The position numbers were made by a program, and so were the translations under genes. The notes below the pieces were generated by a model, which was not told the DNA's origin, made no database searches, and saw only the letters and a list, made by a program, of their open reading frames with translations. Source: Methanobacteriota archaeon (GTDB lineage: Archaea > Thermoplasmatota > Thermoplasmata > RBG-16-68-12 > JAJISG01). Taken from it: DNA of 64,000 nucleotides. Positions 8,393 to 19,336 of the stretch are shown piece after piece. The stretch spans positions 34,689 through 98,688 of the forward strand of contig JAUVFR010000004.1 of the NCBI GenBank assembly GCA_030594205.1, read 5' to 3'. Position 1 is the first letter of the stretch. The number at the start of each line of letters is the position of its first letter.

Positions 8393-10130
8393 GCAACACC
8401 TCCTCGGCCTTCGCCACGATCTCGCGCGGGTAGAAGGGCTCTCCGTCGTATTTGCGCAGTGCGTGGCCTAGGGCGATCCCGGTCTCTGCGCGCAGCAGGC
8501 GGTGGAATTGGCCTGTGTAGTTGCCCTCGACCATGAGGGTCTCGGAGGCGGCCTCCAGGGCCCTCCTTGCCTCGTCCACACGGAGGGGCCAGAGGTCGAA
8601 GAACTCCAGGGAGTTGGCCGTGATGCCCGTGCCCTTCAGGATCTCCAGGGCATCTCGCACGGCGGCCTGGGTCGACCCCCAGGAGACAATCGTCAGGTCC
8701 GCGTCCTCGGGCCCCCACAGCTCCGGGGGTTTCATCTCGTTCAGGGCCGTCTCCAGCTTCCGCATCCGTTTCTCCATCATCCGGGTCCGGGTGTCCACAT
8801 ACTCCGGGAGACCCGCCCGGATGTCGCTGATGAGCTCCCCTTTTTCGTCGTGCTCGTCGCTGCCGGCGATGAACATGAGGCCCGCCTGCCCGGGGAACGC
8901 GCGGGGGGAGACCCCCGATTCGGTAATCTCGTACCGCCGGTAGCCCTCACCCCCGTCCTCCGCCACTAGGCCCCGGATGATGGGCACCTGGAAGTCTGGG
9001 GGCTCCACGGTTCGCCACATCTCCCCGAGGTAGAGGTCCGTCAGAATGAACACGGGGCACTGGTAGCTCTCGGCCAGGTTGAAGGCACGCCAGGCTGCCT
9101 CGTAGCACTCCTCAGGGCTCCGAGGAGCCAAGATGATGCGGGGGAAGTCGCCCTGGGAAGCGCCGAAGACCATCTGCAGGTCCCCTTGCTCCGTCTTCGT
9201 GGGCAGCCCGGTGGAGGGGCCAACCCGCTGAGCCTCCACGATGACCGCCGGGGTCTCCGTCATGCCGGCCAGGCCCGTGGCTTCCACCATGAGGGCGTAG
9301 CCACCCCCCGAGGTGGCGGTCATGGCTCGCGCCCCGGCGAAGTTGGCCCCGATGACGAGATTCATGGCGGCGAGTTCGTCCTCCGTCTGCTTGACGAGCA
9401 CCCCGTAGTCCTTGGCGTGGGCTGCCATCCAATGCATGATGCCAGAGGCGGGCGTCATCGGGTACTGGGCAACCAGCTTGACCCCACCCGCGAGGGCGCC
9501 AAGGCAGAGGGACTCGTGGCCGGACATGAGGAGTCGGCCCTCGCCGTTCGGGCGGAGAGCGAATTCGAAGGGCTTGTGTTGCTTCGCGGCGTGGCGGTAG
9601 CCCCGCTCAGCCACGGTCTCGTTGAGCTTCACGATTTCCTCCCCCTTCCGGCCGAACATCTTCGCGAGGCTCCCGTGGAGGACCTTGAGATCGAGCCCCA
9701 CGTGGTGTGCAAGTGCCCCCAGGGTGGCGACGTTCTGCATAAGGGGCTTCCCGCTCACGTCCATGGAGATGGCCTGGGCGGGCACGGGGAGGGACTGGAC
9801 GCCTTCCGGGAGAATGCCCTCATCCAGGTCGTGTCGGTCGTTGTCGTGGATCACTCCTCCGGGGGCCGACAGAAGGGGGGCATGGACGTCGAGGGTCTGC
9901 TGATCTAGGCCTATGAGGAGCTGAAACGTGTCCCCCTGAGAGTACCGTTTCTCGTTGGCTGCCCGAATCTGAAACCAGACGTGGCCTCCTCGGATGACCG
10001 ACTGATAGCTCTCGTACGTGGTGACGTGGAGGCCGCTCCGGGCACACGCGATGGCGTAGACCTCGCCCGTCGAGGTGACCCCATCCCCGGCGGCGCCTCC
10101 AATCCGGATTGCGACGTCTCCCTCTGGCAT
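8382..10130 (-). CDS. korA: 2-oxoacid:acceptor oxidoreductase subunit alpha (gamma-alpha fusion)
   Basis: IRIGGAAGDGVTSTGEVYA...YPMTPASGIMHWMA...EDELAAMNLVIGANFAGARAMTATSGGGYALM. Confidence 0.95.
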   Translation of the reverse strand: MPEGDVAIRIGGAAGDGVTSTGEVYAIACARSGLHVTTYESYQSVIRGGHVWFQIRAANEKRYSQGDTFQLLIGLDQQTLDVHAPLLSAPGGVIHDNDRHDLDEGILPEGVQSLPVPAQAISMDVSGKPLMQNVATLGALAHHVGLDLKVLHGSLAKMFGRKGEEIVKLNETVAERGYRHAAKQHKPFEFALRPNGEGRLLMSGHESLCLGALAGGVKLVAQYPMTPASGIMHWMAAHAKDYGVLVKQTEDELAAMNLVIGANFAGARAMTATSGGGYALMVEATGLAGMTETPAVIVEAQRVGPSTGLPTKTEQGDLQMVFGASQGDFPRIILAPRSPEECYEAAWRAFNLAESYQCPVFILTDLYLGEMWRTVEPPDFQVPIIRGLVAEDGGEGYRRYEITESGVSPRAFPGQAGLMFIAGSDEHDEKGELISDIRAGLPEYVDTRTRMMEKRMRKLETALNEMKPPELWGPEDADLTIVSWGSTQAAVRDALEILKGTGITANSLEFFDLWPLRVDEARRALEAASETLMVEGNYTGQFHRLLRAETGIALGHALRKYDGEPFYPREIVAKAEEVLRGR

Positions 10131-10296
10131 GGCACACCGCCTGGACGCTCGCCAGCCATCTCAATAGACCCAGGTCGGGTAAATACCTGTGGAATGGGGG
10201 CCAGGCAGCTTCCACCGCGGTTCCAACTCCGCCATGTCGTCAGATTCATAGATGGCCCCGCCTTATCGAGAGACCCCCAGCAGGAGGAGACAATAC

Positions 10297-12894
10297 ATGA
10301 CCGCCGACGAATCGTACCGGCTCCCAGGAAACGTGATTCCCGAAAAGTACACCCTCTCCCTGACCCCCGATTTGGAGGCATTCACCTTCCAGGGGGAGGC
10401 CGACATCGAGGTGGAAGTGAAGGAGGCCACATTGGCCATCTCGATGAACGCCGCAGAACTCGAGATCTCCGCTGCGTACGTCACCCTTGCCGACGAGAGC
10501 GTTCGGGAGCCTCAGGACGTGTCGCTGGACGAGGACTTAGAGCGGGTCACCCTGACGTTCGGCGAGACGCTCCCTCCCGGGCGGACCACGGTGTCCCTCC
10601 GCTTCTCGGGCATCCTAAACGACCAGCTCCGGGGATTCTACCGCAGCCGATACACGACTCCCGAAGGGGAGGACCGTTACATGGCGACCACCCAGTTCGA
10701 GGCCACCGACGCCCGAAGGGCATTCCCCTGCTGGGACGAGCCTGCCCGCAAGGCAGCCTTCGACGTCACGCTCATCGTCCCCTCCGAACTCACCGCCTTC
10801 AGCAACACGCCCGTGGCGAGCGAGGTGGACTTGGGGGATGGAACGAAGGCGGTGCGATTCGCCGAAACCCCCCGCATGTCGACATATCTCCTCGCCTTCC
10901 TCGTCGGCGACCTGGCGACGGTGGAGGACTCCGCCAAGGGGGGGACCCTCGTGCGCATTGTGACCGTCCGAGGGAAGGAGGAGCTGGGGCGGTTTGCCTT
11001 GGAGAGCGCCCTGCGCATCCTCGACTACTTCGACGACTACTTCGGCATCCCGTACCCCCTCCCCAAACTCGACCACTTCGCCATCCCCGACTTCGCAGCG
11101 GGGGCGATGGAAAACTGGGGGGCCATCACCTACAGAGAGCGCGTCCTTCTCTTCGATCCACACGAATCGTCCACGATCACGCGCCAGTTCATCGTGGACG
11201 TCATGGCCCACGAGATCGCGCACATGTGGTTCGGCGACTTGGTGACCATGGAGTGGTGGGATGACCTGTGGCTCAACGAGAGCTTCGCCTCTTGGATCGG
11301 GACGAAGGCCGTGGCCGACCTCTATCCCGAGTGGAACATGTGGACCCAATTCCTGTACCAGGACACCGCCGGGGGTCTCACCTTGGACGGCCTCCGGAGC
11401 TCCCACCCCATCGAGGTGCCTGTCCACAACCCTGCGGAGATCCGGGAGATCTTCGATGCCATCAGCTACAACAAGGGGGCCAGCGTCCTCTGGATGCTGG
11501 AGAACTTCTTGGGGGAAGGGGCGTTCCGCAAGGGCCTCCGGGCGTACATGGACGCGCACGCGTATGGCAACGCCCGCACCGAGGACCTTTGGGAGGCTCT
11601 GGAGCGAGCGTCGGGCCGGCCGGTTCCAGCCTTGATGGCCAGCTGGCTTCGACAAACAGGATTTCCGCTACTCGAGGTGAAGAGCCACCGGGAGGACGGA
11701 GACCTTCGGGTAGATCTAACCCAATCGAGGTTCCTCTATGAGAACCTCGAAGGGTCGGCTGAGGACGACACTCTGTGGAAGGTACCCGTCACCATCCAGC
11801 GCGCCGACGCCGCGCCTATGTCGTTCCTCACGGAAGAGCGAACGGGACGTCAGAGGTTGCCATCCAAGAGGTCGAAGGGCCTCGACTGGTTCAAAGTGAA
11901 CGCTGGACAGACGGGGTTCTATCGCGTCAATTATCCACCGGAGGAATGGGAGCGCCTCTCCTCGGCTATCCAGACCCGCGGTCTCCCTGCCGTGGACCGT
12001 CTCGGGCTACAGAGTGACGCCTACGCCTTGATGCGCGCAGGCTATGTTCCAGCCACCCTCTACCTGTCCCTGACCCAAGCCTTCGCCGACGAGACGGACT
12101 CGACCCTATGGCGAGAAATCTCCGCCAACCTTCGGTCTTTTGAGGTCCTGATCGCCGACGAGGCCTACCTTCCGGAGTTCCAGTCCTACGTCCGCCGCCT
12201 CTTTCGGGGGCCGGCCGAACGCGCTGGTTGGGATGCCCCGCCTGACGAGGGGCACTTGGACGCCCTCATGAGAGGTGCCCTTCTGGGACGTCTCGGGGCG
12301 GTCGAAGACACGGCGACGATCCGGGAAGCCCTCAGTCGGTTCGGGACGTACCTGGAAGACCCGGCCTCCCTCTCTCCCGACCTGCGGGATGTCGTCTACC
12401 ACATCGCAGGACAGGAGGGAGGCGAGACGATCTACGAGACCCTCTGGCGGCTAGAGAGAGAGGCAGGATTGAATGAGGAAAAACTCCGACTCCTCACAGC
12501 CGTGACACGGCCCAAGACCGAGGAGCTGCTACAGAGAAGCCTCGATCGGTCCCTCCTCGAGGAGGAGGTGCGAATCCAGGACGCCGTGATCATGGTCGTC
12601 GGCGTGGGTGCGAATCGCCACGGGCGAGACCTCGCTTGGGACTTTCTGCGGGCGAACTGGGAGGAGTTCGATCGCCGCTACAGCAAGGGGGGCTTCGCTC
12701 TCGGGAGGCTGGTCAGCATCACCGACGCCTTCACCACCCCCGAGCGTGCCGAGGAAGTCGAGGCCTTCTTCAAGGCCCATCCGGCGCCCGCGGCCAAGCG
12801 GCGCATCCGGCAATCCCTGGAACGAATCCGCCTCAACGGCCACTGGCTGGAGAGGAACAGAGAGGACCTGGCCGACTGGCTGTCCGACGCTTGA
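10297..12894 (+). CDS. M1 family aminopeptidase (tricorn interacting factor F2/F3-like)
   Basis: GAMENWGAITYRE and HEIAHMWFGD...WLNESFASW zinc motifs; ATG at 10297 preferred over 10252. Confidence 0.95.
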   Translation: MTADESYRLPGNVIPEKYTLSLTPDLEAFTFQGEADIEVEVKEATLAISMNAAELEISAAYVTLADESVREPQDVSLDEDLERVTLTFGETLPPGRTTVSLRFSGILNDQLRGFYRSRYTTPEGEDRYMATTQFEATDARRAFPCWDEPARKAAFDVTLIVPSELTAFSNTPVASEVDLGDGTKAVRFAETPRMSTYLLAFLVGDLATVEDSAKGGTLVRIVTVRGKEELGRFALESALRILDYFDDYFGIPYPLPKLDHFAIPDFAAGAMENWGAITYRERVLLFDPHESSTITRQFIVDVMAHEIAHMWFGDLVTMEWWDDLWLNESFASWIGTKAVADLYPEWNMWTQFLYQDTAGGLTLDGLRSSHPIEVPVHNPAEIREIFDAISYNKGASVLWMLENFLGEGAFRKGLRAYMDAHAYGNARTEDLWEALERASGRPVPALMASWLRQTGFPLLEVKSHREDGDLRVDLTQSRFLYENLEGSAEDDTLWKVPVTIQRADAAPMSFLTEERTGRQRLPSKRSKGLDWFKVNAGQTGFYRVNYPPEEWERLSSAIQTRGLPAVDRLGLQSDAYALMRAGYVPATLYLSLTQAFADETDSTLWREISANLRSFEVLIADEAYLPEFQSYVRRLFRGPAERAGWDAPPDEGHLDALMRGALLGRLGAVEDTATIREALSRFGTYLEDPASLSPDLRDVVYHIAGQEGGETIYETLWRLEREAGLNEEKLRLLTAVTRPKTEELLQRSLDRSLLEEEVRIQDAVIMVVGVGANRHGRDLAWDFLRANWEEFDRRYSKGGFALGRLVSITDAFTTPERAEEVEAFFKAHPAPAAKRRIRQSLERIRLNGHWLERNREDLADWLSDA

Positions 12895-13029
12895 GCGGAT
12901 GGCGCTCGCTTCTCCACGCCTTGAGTTTAAAAAGCCGGGCCTCTGTATCCTCCACGCCTATGCGCCTCTGGCCCGGCCACGCATGCCCACCATCCCCACG
13001 GACCGAGGCAGGGGAGGGGGTGTGCCCTC

Positions 13030-14139
13030 ATGCCGATTAAGACGGTGGATCTCGACTCCGAAATCACACACCTTTCCATCCTCGATGAGAAGGGTCGGGT
13101 GGACGAAGAGCTGGAGCCTGACATTCCGGAGGAGGACCTCCTGGACCTCTTCAAAACGATGCTGCTCGTCCGGGAGTTCGACGAGCGGAAGGAAAAGTTG
13201 CAGCGACAGGGCCGGATCGGGACCTTTGCCCCAGTCCGCGGCCAAGAAGCCGCCCAGCTCGGGAGCATCTATGCCCTCCGGAAAACGGACTGGTTTGTGC
13301 CGTCCTTCCGGGAGACCGCCGCCACGATCTGGAGGGGGATGCGGCTGGAAGACGACCTAGTCTACACGGCCGGTTACGAGGAGGGCATCCGCTTCACGAA
13401 GGAGTCCCGGGACCTCCCTATCGCCGTTCCGGTGGCCAGCCAGATTCCTCATGGCGTGGGGATTGCATGGGGCATCCAGCTGAAGGGCGCGGACGACGTC
13501 GTCCTCACCTTCTTCGGCGATGGGGCGACCAGCGAGGGGGACTTCCACGAAGCGCTGAACTTCGCCCAAGTATTCAGGCTTCCCGTGGTCTTTCTCTGCC
13601 AGAACAACCGGTGGGCCATCAGTGTCCCCCTCCACAAGCAGACCCACTCCAAGACCCTGGCCCAGAAGGGAATCGCCTACGGGATGCGGTCCCTCCAGGT
13701 GGACGGCAACGACATCTTGGCCGTCTATGTAGCCACCCGGGAGGCGATCGAACGCGCGCGGAAGGGGAAAGGCCCGACCTTCATCGAGGCACTCACGTAT
13801 CGTCTGAGCTTTCACACCACGGCGGACGACCCCACGAAATACCGGCCCGCCGACGAAGTAAAGGAATGGGAGAAGCGGGATCCTCTCCCCCGGTTCCAGG
13901 AGTACCTCATCAAGCGGGGGCACCTCGACAGGGATATGGTCAAGAACTGGACCACGGCGGCTGTCATCGAGGTGGACCACGCAGTGGAGCGCTTCGAGAG
14001 ACGGCTGGATGGGATGGGTCGGGACCCCGACGCCATCTTCGAGCACGCCTACGCCAAGAACCCCCCATACGTGGAGCGGCAGCGCCGTGAGGTGGAGGAC
14101 TGGGTTCGCGCCCGTCGTGAGGAGGGAGGAGGGGAGTAA
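13030..14139 (+). CDS. pdhA: Pyruvate/2-oxoacid dehydrogenase E1 component subunit alpha
   Basis: VREFDERKEKLQRQGRIGTFAPVRGQEAAQLGSIYAL...FGDGATSEGDFHEALNFAQVFRLPVVFLCQNNRWAIS. Confidence 0.95.
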   Translation: MPIKTVDLDSEITHLSILDEKGRVDEELEPDIPEEDLLDLFKTMLLVREFDERKEKLQRQGRIGTFAPVRGQEAAQLGSIYALRKTDWFVPSFRETAATIWRGMRLEDDLVYTAGYEEGIRFTKESRDLPIAVPVASQIPHGVGIAWGIQLKGADDVVLTFFGDGATSEGDFHEALNFAQVFRLPVVFLCQNNRWAISVPLHKQTHSKTLAQKGIAYGMRSLQVDGNDILAVYVATREAIERARKGKGPTFIEALTYRLSFHTTADDPTKYRPADEVKEWEKRDPLPRFQEYLIKRGHLDRDMVKNWTTAAVIEVDHAVERFERRLDGMGRDPDAIFEHAYAKNPPYVERQRREVEDWVRARREEGGGE

Positions 14140-15123
14140 GTGGCCGGCGTGACCATGGTCCAGGCCCTGAACCAGGCCATGCGGGAGGAGATGGCCCGAG
14201 ACGAGACCGTCCTACTCCTGGGCGAGGATGTGGGAGTGGATGGCGGCATCTTTCGCGTCAGCGATGGGCTTCTCGACGAGTTCGGTGAGAAGCGAGTCGT
14301 GGACACCCCGCTGTCGGAGGTGGCCATCGTCGGGTCGGCCATCGGCCTCGCCCTCTACGGCTTCCGTCCTATCGCCGAACTGCAATTCAGCGGCTTCTCC
14401 TACCAGGCCTTCCACCAGGTGGAGGGTCATGTCTCTCGGTACCGGAAGCGGAGCCAGGGTCGCTACACCGTTCCTCTCGTTATCCGGATGCCCTACGGAG
14501 CCGGCGTGCGGGCCCTGGAGCACCACTCGGAGAGCCGGGAGGCATATTACGCCCACACGCCGGGCCTGAAGGTCGTGATCCCCCGCTCGCCTCGGAAGGC
14601 CTGGGAACTGCTCAAGGCCTCCATCCGTGACCCGGACCCGGTGGTCTTCATGGAGCCCAAGGGCCTCTATCGACGGGGGCGGGAGGAGCTGCCCAAGGAC
14701 CGCCGGAAGGTCCCGGCCTTGGACGGTGCGGAAATCGTCCAGGAGGGGGAGGACATCACCGTGGTCGCCTACGGGGCCATGCTATATCGGGCGATGGAGG
14801 CGGTGAAGACCCTCGAGCGGGAGGACGTGGTCAACGCGGAGATCATCGATCTCCAGATGATCGCCCCGCTAGACAGCGATACAGTCAACGCGTCCGTCCA
14901 GAAGACCGGGCGAGCGGTGGTCATCCACGAAGCGCCTCGAACCCTGGGGGTCGGCGCGGAGATTGCCGCGCGCATCACGGAGGAGTCGTTTCTGAGCCTC
15001 GAGGCGCCGGTCAAGCGCATCACGGGCTACGATGTCCAGGTTCCCATGTTTGCACGGGAACAGCTCTACTTACCGAGTGAGGAGCGGATCCTGCAGGGAA
15101 TGCGGGATACGTTGGCCTTCTAA
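14140..15123 (+). CDS. pdhB: Pyruvate/2-oxoacid dehydrogenase E1 component subunit beta
   Basis: MVQALNQAMREEMARDETVLLLGEDVGVDGGIFRVSDGL...FSGFSYQAFHQVEGH; GTG start at 14140. Confidence 0.95.
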   Translation: MAGVTMVQALNQAMREEMARDETVLLLGEDVGVDGGIFRVSDGLLDEFGEKRVVDTPLSEVAIVGSAIGLALYGFRPIAELQFSGFSYQAFHQVEGHVSRYRKRSQGRYTVPLVIRMPYGAGVRALEHHSESREAYYAHTPGLKVVIPRSPRKAWELLKASIRDPDPVVFMEPKGLYRRGREELPKDRRKVPALDGAEIVQEGEDITVVAYGAMLYRAMEAVKTLEREDVVNAEIIDLQMIAPLDSDTVNASVQKTGRAVVIHEAPRTLGVGAEIAARITEESFLSLEAPVKRITGYDVQVPMFAREQLYLPSEERILQGMRDTLAF

Positions 15124-15144
15124 AGGAGAACCGAGTCGGTCGGT

Positions 15145-16272
15145 ATGACAGGGACAAGTCTCGTGTACGTCGAAGCGGAGGGGAGCCCCAGGGACGTCGG
15201 CGGGGCCCACGGCCGCGAGGCCGGAGACCTCATCAGGCGGAACCTGGACCTCTACTTCCACCGCTTCGAGGCCGAGTGGGGCCTCCCGAAGGAGGAAGTC
15301 TTGGACAGGGCTCGCCGCTACGAGGAGGTGGTCGCCAAGGCGGAACCGGATTATCTGGAAGCGCTCCGGGGGGTCGCCGAGGGCTCTGGCCTACCCGAAG
15401 CGGAGGTCCTGGCCCTCAACCTCCGGTACGAGATTGTGTACAGTGAATCTTCCCGACGGGGATTGGACTTGGCGGACGACCGGCTTCCCAGCGGATGCAC
15501 ATCCCTCGCCCTGCTCCCCCACCGGACCGTCGGCGCCCACCTTCTGATGGCCCAGAATTGGGACTGGATTCCCGGCATCAAAGCCGTGGTCGTGAAGTAT
15601 CGCCTCGATGGGGGCCCCACCGTCCTGGCCTTCACGGAGGCGGGCATCGTAGGCCCAAAGATCGGCCTCAATTCCGCAGGCCTCGGCCTGCTCATCAACG
15701 GGATGCTTTCCGACCAGGACAACTGGGAACGGTTCGGGGTTCCCTTCCATGTCCGTTGCTGGCAGATCCTGCGGTGCGAGACCCTGGATGCCGCGGCCCG
15801 GGTGGTGCGCGATTCCCTGGGATCCTGCTCCGCGAACTTCGTCCTCGGCCAGGCCCGCGGGAACTATTCGCAGATTCTCGACCTCGAATCCTCCCCCGTC
15901 GGCACGACGGAAGTGGCGCCCTCGGAGGGCGTGCTCACCCACGCCAACCACTTCCACAACCCGGATGCTTTGGGTATCTGGCAGCCCCTGATCTACGAGA
16001 AGACTTCCACCTTCGAACGGCAGGAACGCATCGACGAGCTCCTCCCACGTGGCTCGACGAAAGAGCTGGCTATTCCGGACATCCAGGCAATGCTTCAGGA
16101 CCATGAGAACGCCCCCAAGTCCCTCTGCCGACACCCCATGACCGAGTTGCCAGAGGAAGAACGGTATCAGACCGTCGTCTCTGCAATCATGGACGTGGAC
16201 GCGCGACGATTCCTCATCGCCCACGGGCCCCCGTGCGAGACTGAATACCTCGAGTATTCCTTGGAAACGTAG
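15145..16272 (+). CDS. C45 family peptidase / acyl-CoA:6-aminopenicillanic-acid acyltransferase-like Ntn hydrolase
   Basis: GGAHGREAGDLIRRN..., SGCTSLALL...LLMAQNWDW...NSAGLGLLINGM. Confidence 0.8.
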   Translation: MTGTSLVYVEAEGSPRDVGGAHGREAGDLIRRNLDLYFHRFEAEWGLPKEEVLDRARRYEEVVAKAEPDYLEALRGVAEGSGLPEAEVLALNLRYEIVYSESSRRGLDLADDRLPSGCTSLALLPHRTVGAHLLMAQNWDWIPGIKAVVVKYRLDGGPTVLAFTEAGIVGPKIGLNSAGLGLLINGMLSDQDNWERFGVPFHVRCWQILRCETLDAAARVVRDSLGSCSANFVLGQARGNYSQILDLESSPVGTTEVAPSEGVLTHANHFHNPDALGIWQPLIYEKTSTFERQERIDELLPRGSTKELAIPDIQAMLQDHENAPKSLCRHPMTELPEEERYQTVVSAIMDVDARRFLIAHGPPCETEYLEYSLET

Positions 16273-16286
16273 GCCGCGCGGTGCCC

Positions 16287-16598
16287 TCAGTCGAGAACCA
16301 CGTACACGGCATCGCCCTCTACCTCAACAGGATAGGTCCGCAGAGCCTCCTCCGCAGGAGGGCTGACCGCCTCCCCCGTCTCCACGTCGAATTGCGACAG
16401 GTGCAGGGGACATCGCACTTCCTCCCCTGTCAAGAAGCCTATGGCAAGCTCCGCGAAGGCGTGAGTGCAAATCCCGTCGAGGACATGAAGCGTCCCCTCG
16501 AGGTTGACGAGGATGAGTTGCCGTCCGTCGACCTGCAGGCCGTGGATGCGACCCGCCTCGAACTCATCGAACGTGCCGATGGGAACCCGTTTCGCCAT
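16287..16598 (-). CDS. Rieske [2Fe-2S] ferredoxin
   Basis: LDGICTHAFAELAIGFLTGEEVRCPLHLSQFDVETGE (CxH...CxxH). Confidence 0.9.
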   Translation of the reverse strand: MAKRVPIGTFDEFEAGRIHGLQVDGRQLILVNLEGTLHVLDGICTHAFAELAIGFLTGEEVRCPLHLSQFDVETGEAVSPPAEEALRTYPVEVEGDAVYVVLD

Positions 16599-16599
16599 C

Positions 16600-17907
16600 C
16601 TACGCGACCCACTTCGTGTCGATGAGGTCGTACAGCTGCTTCCGCGCGTCGGGGAGCGGTATCTTCTCGACGATGGGCGTCAAGAACCCCTCGACGAGCA
16701 TGCGGCGCGCCCTGTCTCGGGGGATACCACGACTCATGAGGTAGAAGACCTGGTCTTCGTCGAGTTGAGCCACCGAAGCCGCGTGCTGGGCTCGCTGGAC
16801 GTCGTTCGTCATGATCTCCAAGCTGGGGATCGCCGTGGACTTCGCCTTCCGGCTAAGGAGCATAGAATATTGCCCCAGGTAGGAGTCGGCGTTTCCCGCT
16901 TCCTCTTCGATGGTGATGACCCCCTTCAAGGCGGAGCGAGAACGCTCCTGCATGACCGCCTTGGAGAGGAGGTCGCTGACCGAATCGCGACCCCGATGGG
17001 TGACGAAGTTCGTGTTGTCGTACCGCTCCTGGCCGGTCCCGTACACGACCTCCACTTGACGAATCCGAGAGCCCTGGCCTACGAGGAGGCAATCGGTCCG
17101 AGACTTCGTTAGGAAACCGCCAAAACTCCCCATGGCCTGATGGAAGCTCCCGTCGCGGCCGACAGTGGCTTGACGGGTAAGGAATGAGACGACGTGGTCG
17201 GAGAACCGCTCGATGGCCACGTGGTCCAGGCGGGCCCCGTCCTCCAGATATACCTCCGTGGCGTTCCCGAAGAGGCTCTGGGCTCCGTTGCCATCGCCGG
17301 ATCCCTCCGGGACGAACTCCTCGATCACCGAGGCCCGGCTCCCGGCCCCGAGATGGATGAGGGTCCGCGTATGCAGCGCAGACGAGGGATCGCCGAAGGA
17401 CCACAGAAGGTGGATGGGGCGCGTGATCTCCAGTCGGGGGGGCACCGAAAGGACAAGGGCCGAGGAGAACAGGGCGCGGCTCATCATTCCGAACTTGTCG
17501 TCCTTGGGGAGGGAATCGGGTCGGGCCAGGAGGCCCTTCGCGGCCTTGGGTCGCTCCTCAAGGAAGCCCGAGGCCTCGTTGAGAAAGAAATCGTGCTCTC
17601 GCAGCTTTTCGGAGATCCGGAGTTCCCGGAGCTGACCCTCGACAACGTGGGCGACCGCCGCCTCTTCTCCTCCGTCGTAGACGGGCGTGACCGCCCCCTC
17701 GAACCCGTGCTTGGCCGGGGCGACCTCCCCGACGTCGACCCCCCGCAAATCCGTGTGGCGAATGAAGAGCGGAAGGGGCTCCACGGGCATGGCACGGAAG
17801 GCATGAAGGGCCTGCGTCCGATCCTTGCGAAGGTAGGCAGGTTCCCCCCGTTCCTTGGAGAGCTCATCCACCCTCTCCTCGGTGGCGCACCCTAGGTCAA
17901 ACTCCAT
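16600..17907 (-). CDS. sufD: Fe-S cluster assembly protein SufD
   Basis: SRALFSSALVLSVPPRLEITRPIHLLW...FLTRQATVGRDGSFHQAMGSFGG...SRGIPRDRARRMLVEGFLTPIVEKIP. Confidence 0.95.
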   Translation of the reverse strand: MEFDLGCATEERVDELSKERGEPAYLRKDRTQALHAFRAMPVEPLPLFIRHTDLRGVDVGEVAPAKHGFEGAVTPVYDGGEEAAVAHVVEGQLRELRISEKLREHDFFLNEASGFLEERPKAAKGLLARPDSLPKDDKFGMMSRALFSSALVLSVPPRLEITRPIHLLWSFGDPSSALHTRTLIHLGAGSRASVIEEFVPEGSGDGNGAQSLFGNATEVYLEDGARLDHVAIERFSDHVVSFLTRQATVGRDGSFHQAMGSFGGFLTKSRTDCLLVGQGSRIRQVEVVYGTGQERYDNTNFVTHRGRDSVSDLLSKAVMQERSRSALKGVITIEEEAGNADSYLGQYSMLLSRKAKSTAIPSLEIMTNDVQRAQHAASVAQLDEDQVFYLMSRGIPRDRARRMLVEGFLTPIVEKIPLPDARKQLYDLIDTKWVA

Positions 17908-17934
17908 GCAACCCCGCCAAGGACCGCGTTCGGT

Positions 17935-19335
17935 CTATCCCACGTTGCCCTCGATCTCCATCTTGATGAGGCGGTTGAACTCCACGGCGTACTCCATGGG
18001 CAGCTCCTTGGTGAAGATCTCCAGGAAGCCCAGGACGACCATGTTCATCGCCTCGTTCTCCGTGAGTCCACGTGACATCAGATAGTAGAGGACGTCCTCG
18101 CTGATCTTCCCCACCGTTGCTTCGTGGGTGATCGAGGCGTCCTCCTCCTCGATGTCCATGTAGGGGTAGGTGTCCGATCGGGAGACGGCGTCCAACATGA
18201 GGGCGTCGCAGCGAACGTTGGACTTCACGTTCCTGGCCCCCTTCGCGACGGCGAGGTGGCCCCGGTATGTCACGCGCCCGCCGTTCTGGGAGACGGACTT
18301 GCTCGTGATTCGAGACTGGGTGTCCGATGCGAGGTGAATCGCCTTGGCCCCCGCGTCTTGGTGCATCCCCTTCCCGGCGTAGGCCACGGAGAGAATCTCC
18401 GTCTTGGCCCCCTTCCCTACAAGGTAGACAGAGGGATACTTCATCGTGAGGCGGCTGCCGATGTTGGCGTCCACCCACTCCACCGTGCTGTTCTCGTAGG
18501 CGTAGGCCCGCTTCGTCACTAGGTTGTACACGTTGTCCGACCAGTTCTGCAGGGTCGTGTACCGGACGATCGCCCCCGGCTTTGCGATGACCTCCACCAC
18601 GGCCGCGTGGAGGGAGTTGGTCGTGTAGGTCGGGGCCGTGCACCCCTCGATGTAGTGGAATTGGCAGTCCTCGTCCCCGATGATGAGGGTCCGCTCGAAC
18701 TGGCCCATGTTCTCCGAGTTGATGCGGAAGTATGCCTGCAGGGGTTGCTCCACCTTGACCCCCTTCGGGACGTAGACGAAGCTTCCGCCGCTCCAGACGG
18801 CGGTGTTCAGGGCGGCGAACTTGTTGTCCTCAGGCGGGACCAGGGTCGCGAAGTATTCCTTGAAGATCTCTGGGTACTCCTTCAGCGCTGCGTCCGTGCC
18901 CATGAAGACGACGCCTTGCTCCTCGAGGTGTTTCAGGGTCTTGTGATAGACCACCTCGGAGTCGTACTGGGCCCCCACCCCGGCCAGGAACTTGCGCTCG
19001 GCCTCGGGGATCCCCAGCCGATCGAAGGTTTCCCGGATCTTGTCCGGAACCTCATCCCAGGATCGGCCCTCCTTCTCCGAGGGCTTGAGATAGTAGCGGA
19101 TGTCGTCGAAGTCGATGTCGTCGAGGTCCCCGCCCCAATCAGGCATGACCCGCTCCAGGAAGTGGCTGTACCCCCGGAGGCGCATCTTGAGCATCCACTC
19201 GGGCTCATCCTTGAGCCCGGAAATCTCCCTGACCACGTCCTCGCTGAGGCCCTTGGCGGTCCGATAGACATACTCGATGTCGTCACGGAATCCGTACTTG
19301 TACTCTCGATTCACCGTCTCCTGCTCGAGGACCAT
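17935..19335 (-). CDS. sufB: Fe-S cluster assembly scaffold SufB
   Basis: [45 protein letters not shown]...[50 protein letters not shown]. Confidence 0.98.
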   Translation of the reverse strand: MVLEQETVNREYKYGFRDDIEYVYRTAKGLSEDVVREISGLKDEPEWMLKMRLRGYSHFLERVMPDWGGDLDDIDFDDIRYYLKPSEKEGRSWDEVPDKIRETFDRLGIPEAERKFLAGVGAQYDSEVVYHKTLKHLEEQGVVFMGTDAALKEYPEIFKEYFATLVPPEDNKFAALNTAVWSGGSFVYVPKGVKVEQPLQAYFRINSENMGQFERTLIIGDEDCQFHYIEGCTAPTYTTNSLHAAVVEVIAKPGAIVRYTTLQNWSDNVYNLVTKRAYAYENSTVEWVDANIGSRLTMKYPSVYLVGKGAKTEILSVAYAGKGMHQDAGAKAIHLASDTQSRITSKSVSQNGGRVTYRGHLAVAKGARNVKSNVRCDALMLDAVSRSDTYPYMDIEEEDASITHEATVGKISEDVLYYLMSRGLTENEAMNMVVLGFLEIFTKELPMEYAVEFNRLIKMEIEGNVG

Positions 19336-19336
19336 A

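Noticed and set aside
9186-11264. ORFs 9186-9908 (+) and 9981-11264 (+), and 10615-11655 (-)
   Set aside because: Out-of-frame or antisense to korA and the M1 aminopeptidase; low-complexity His/Arg/Gly composition
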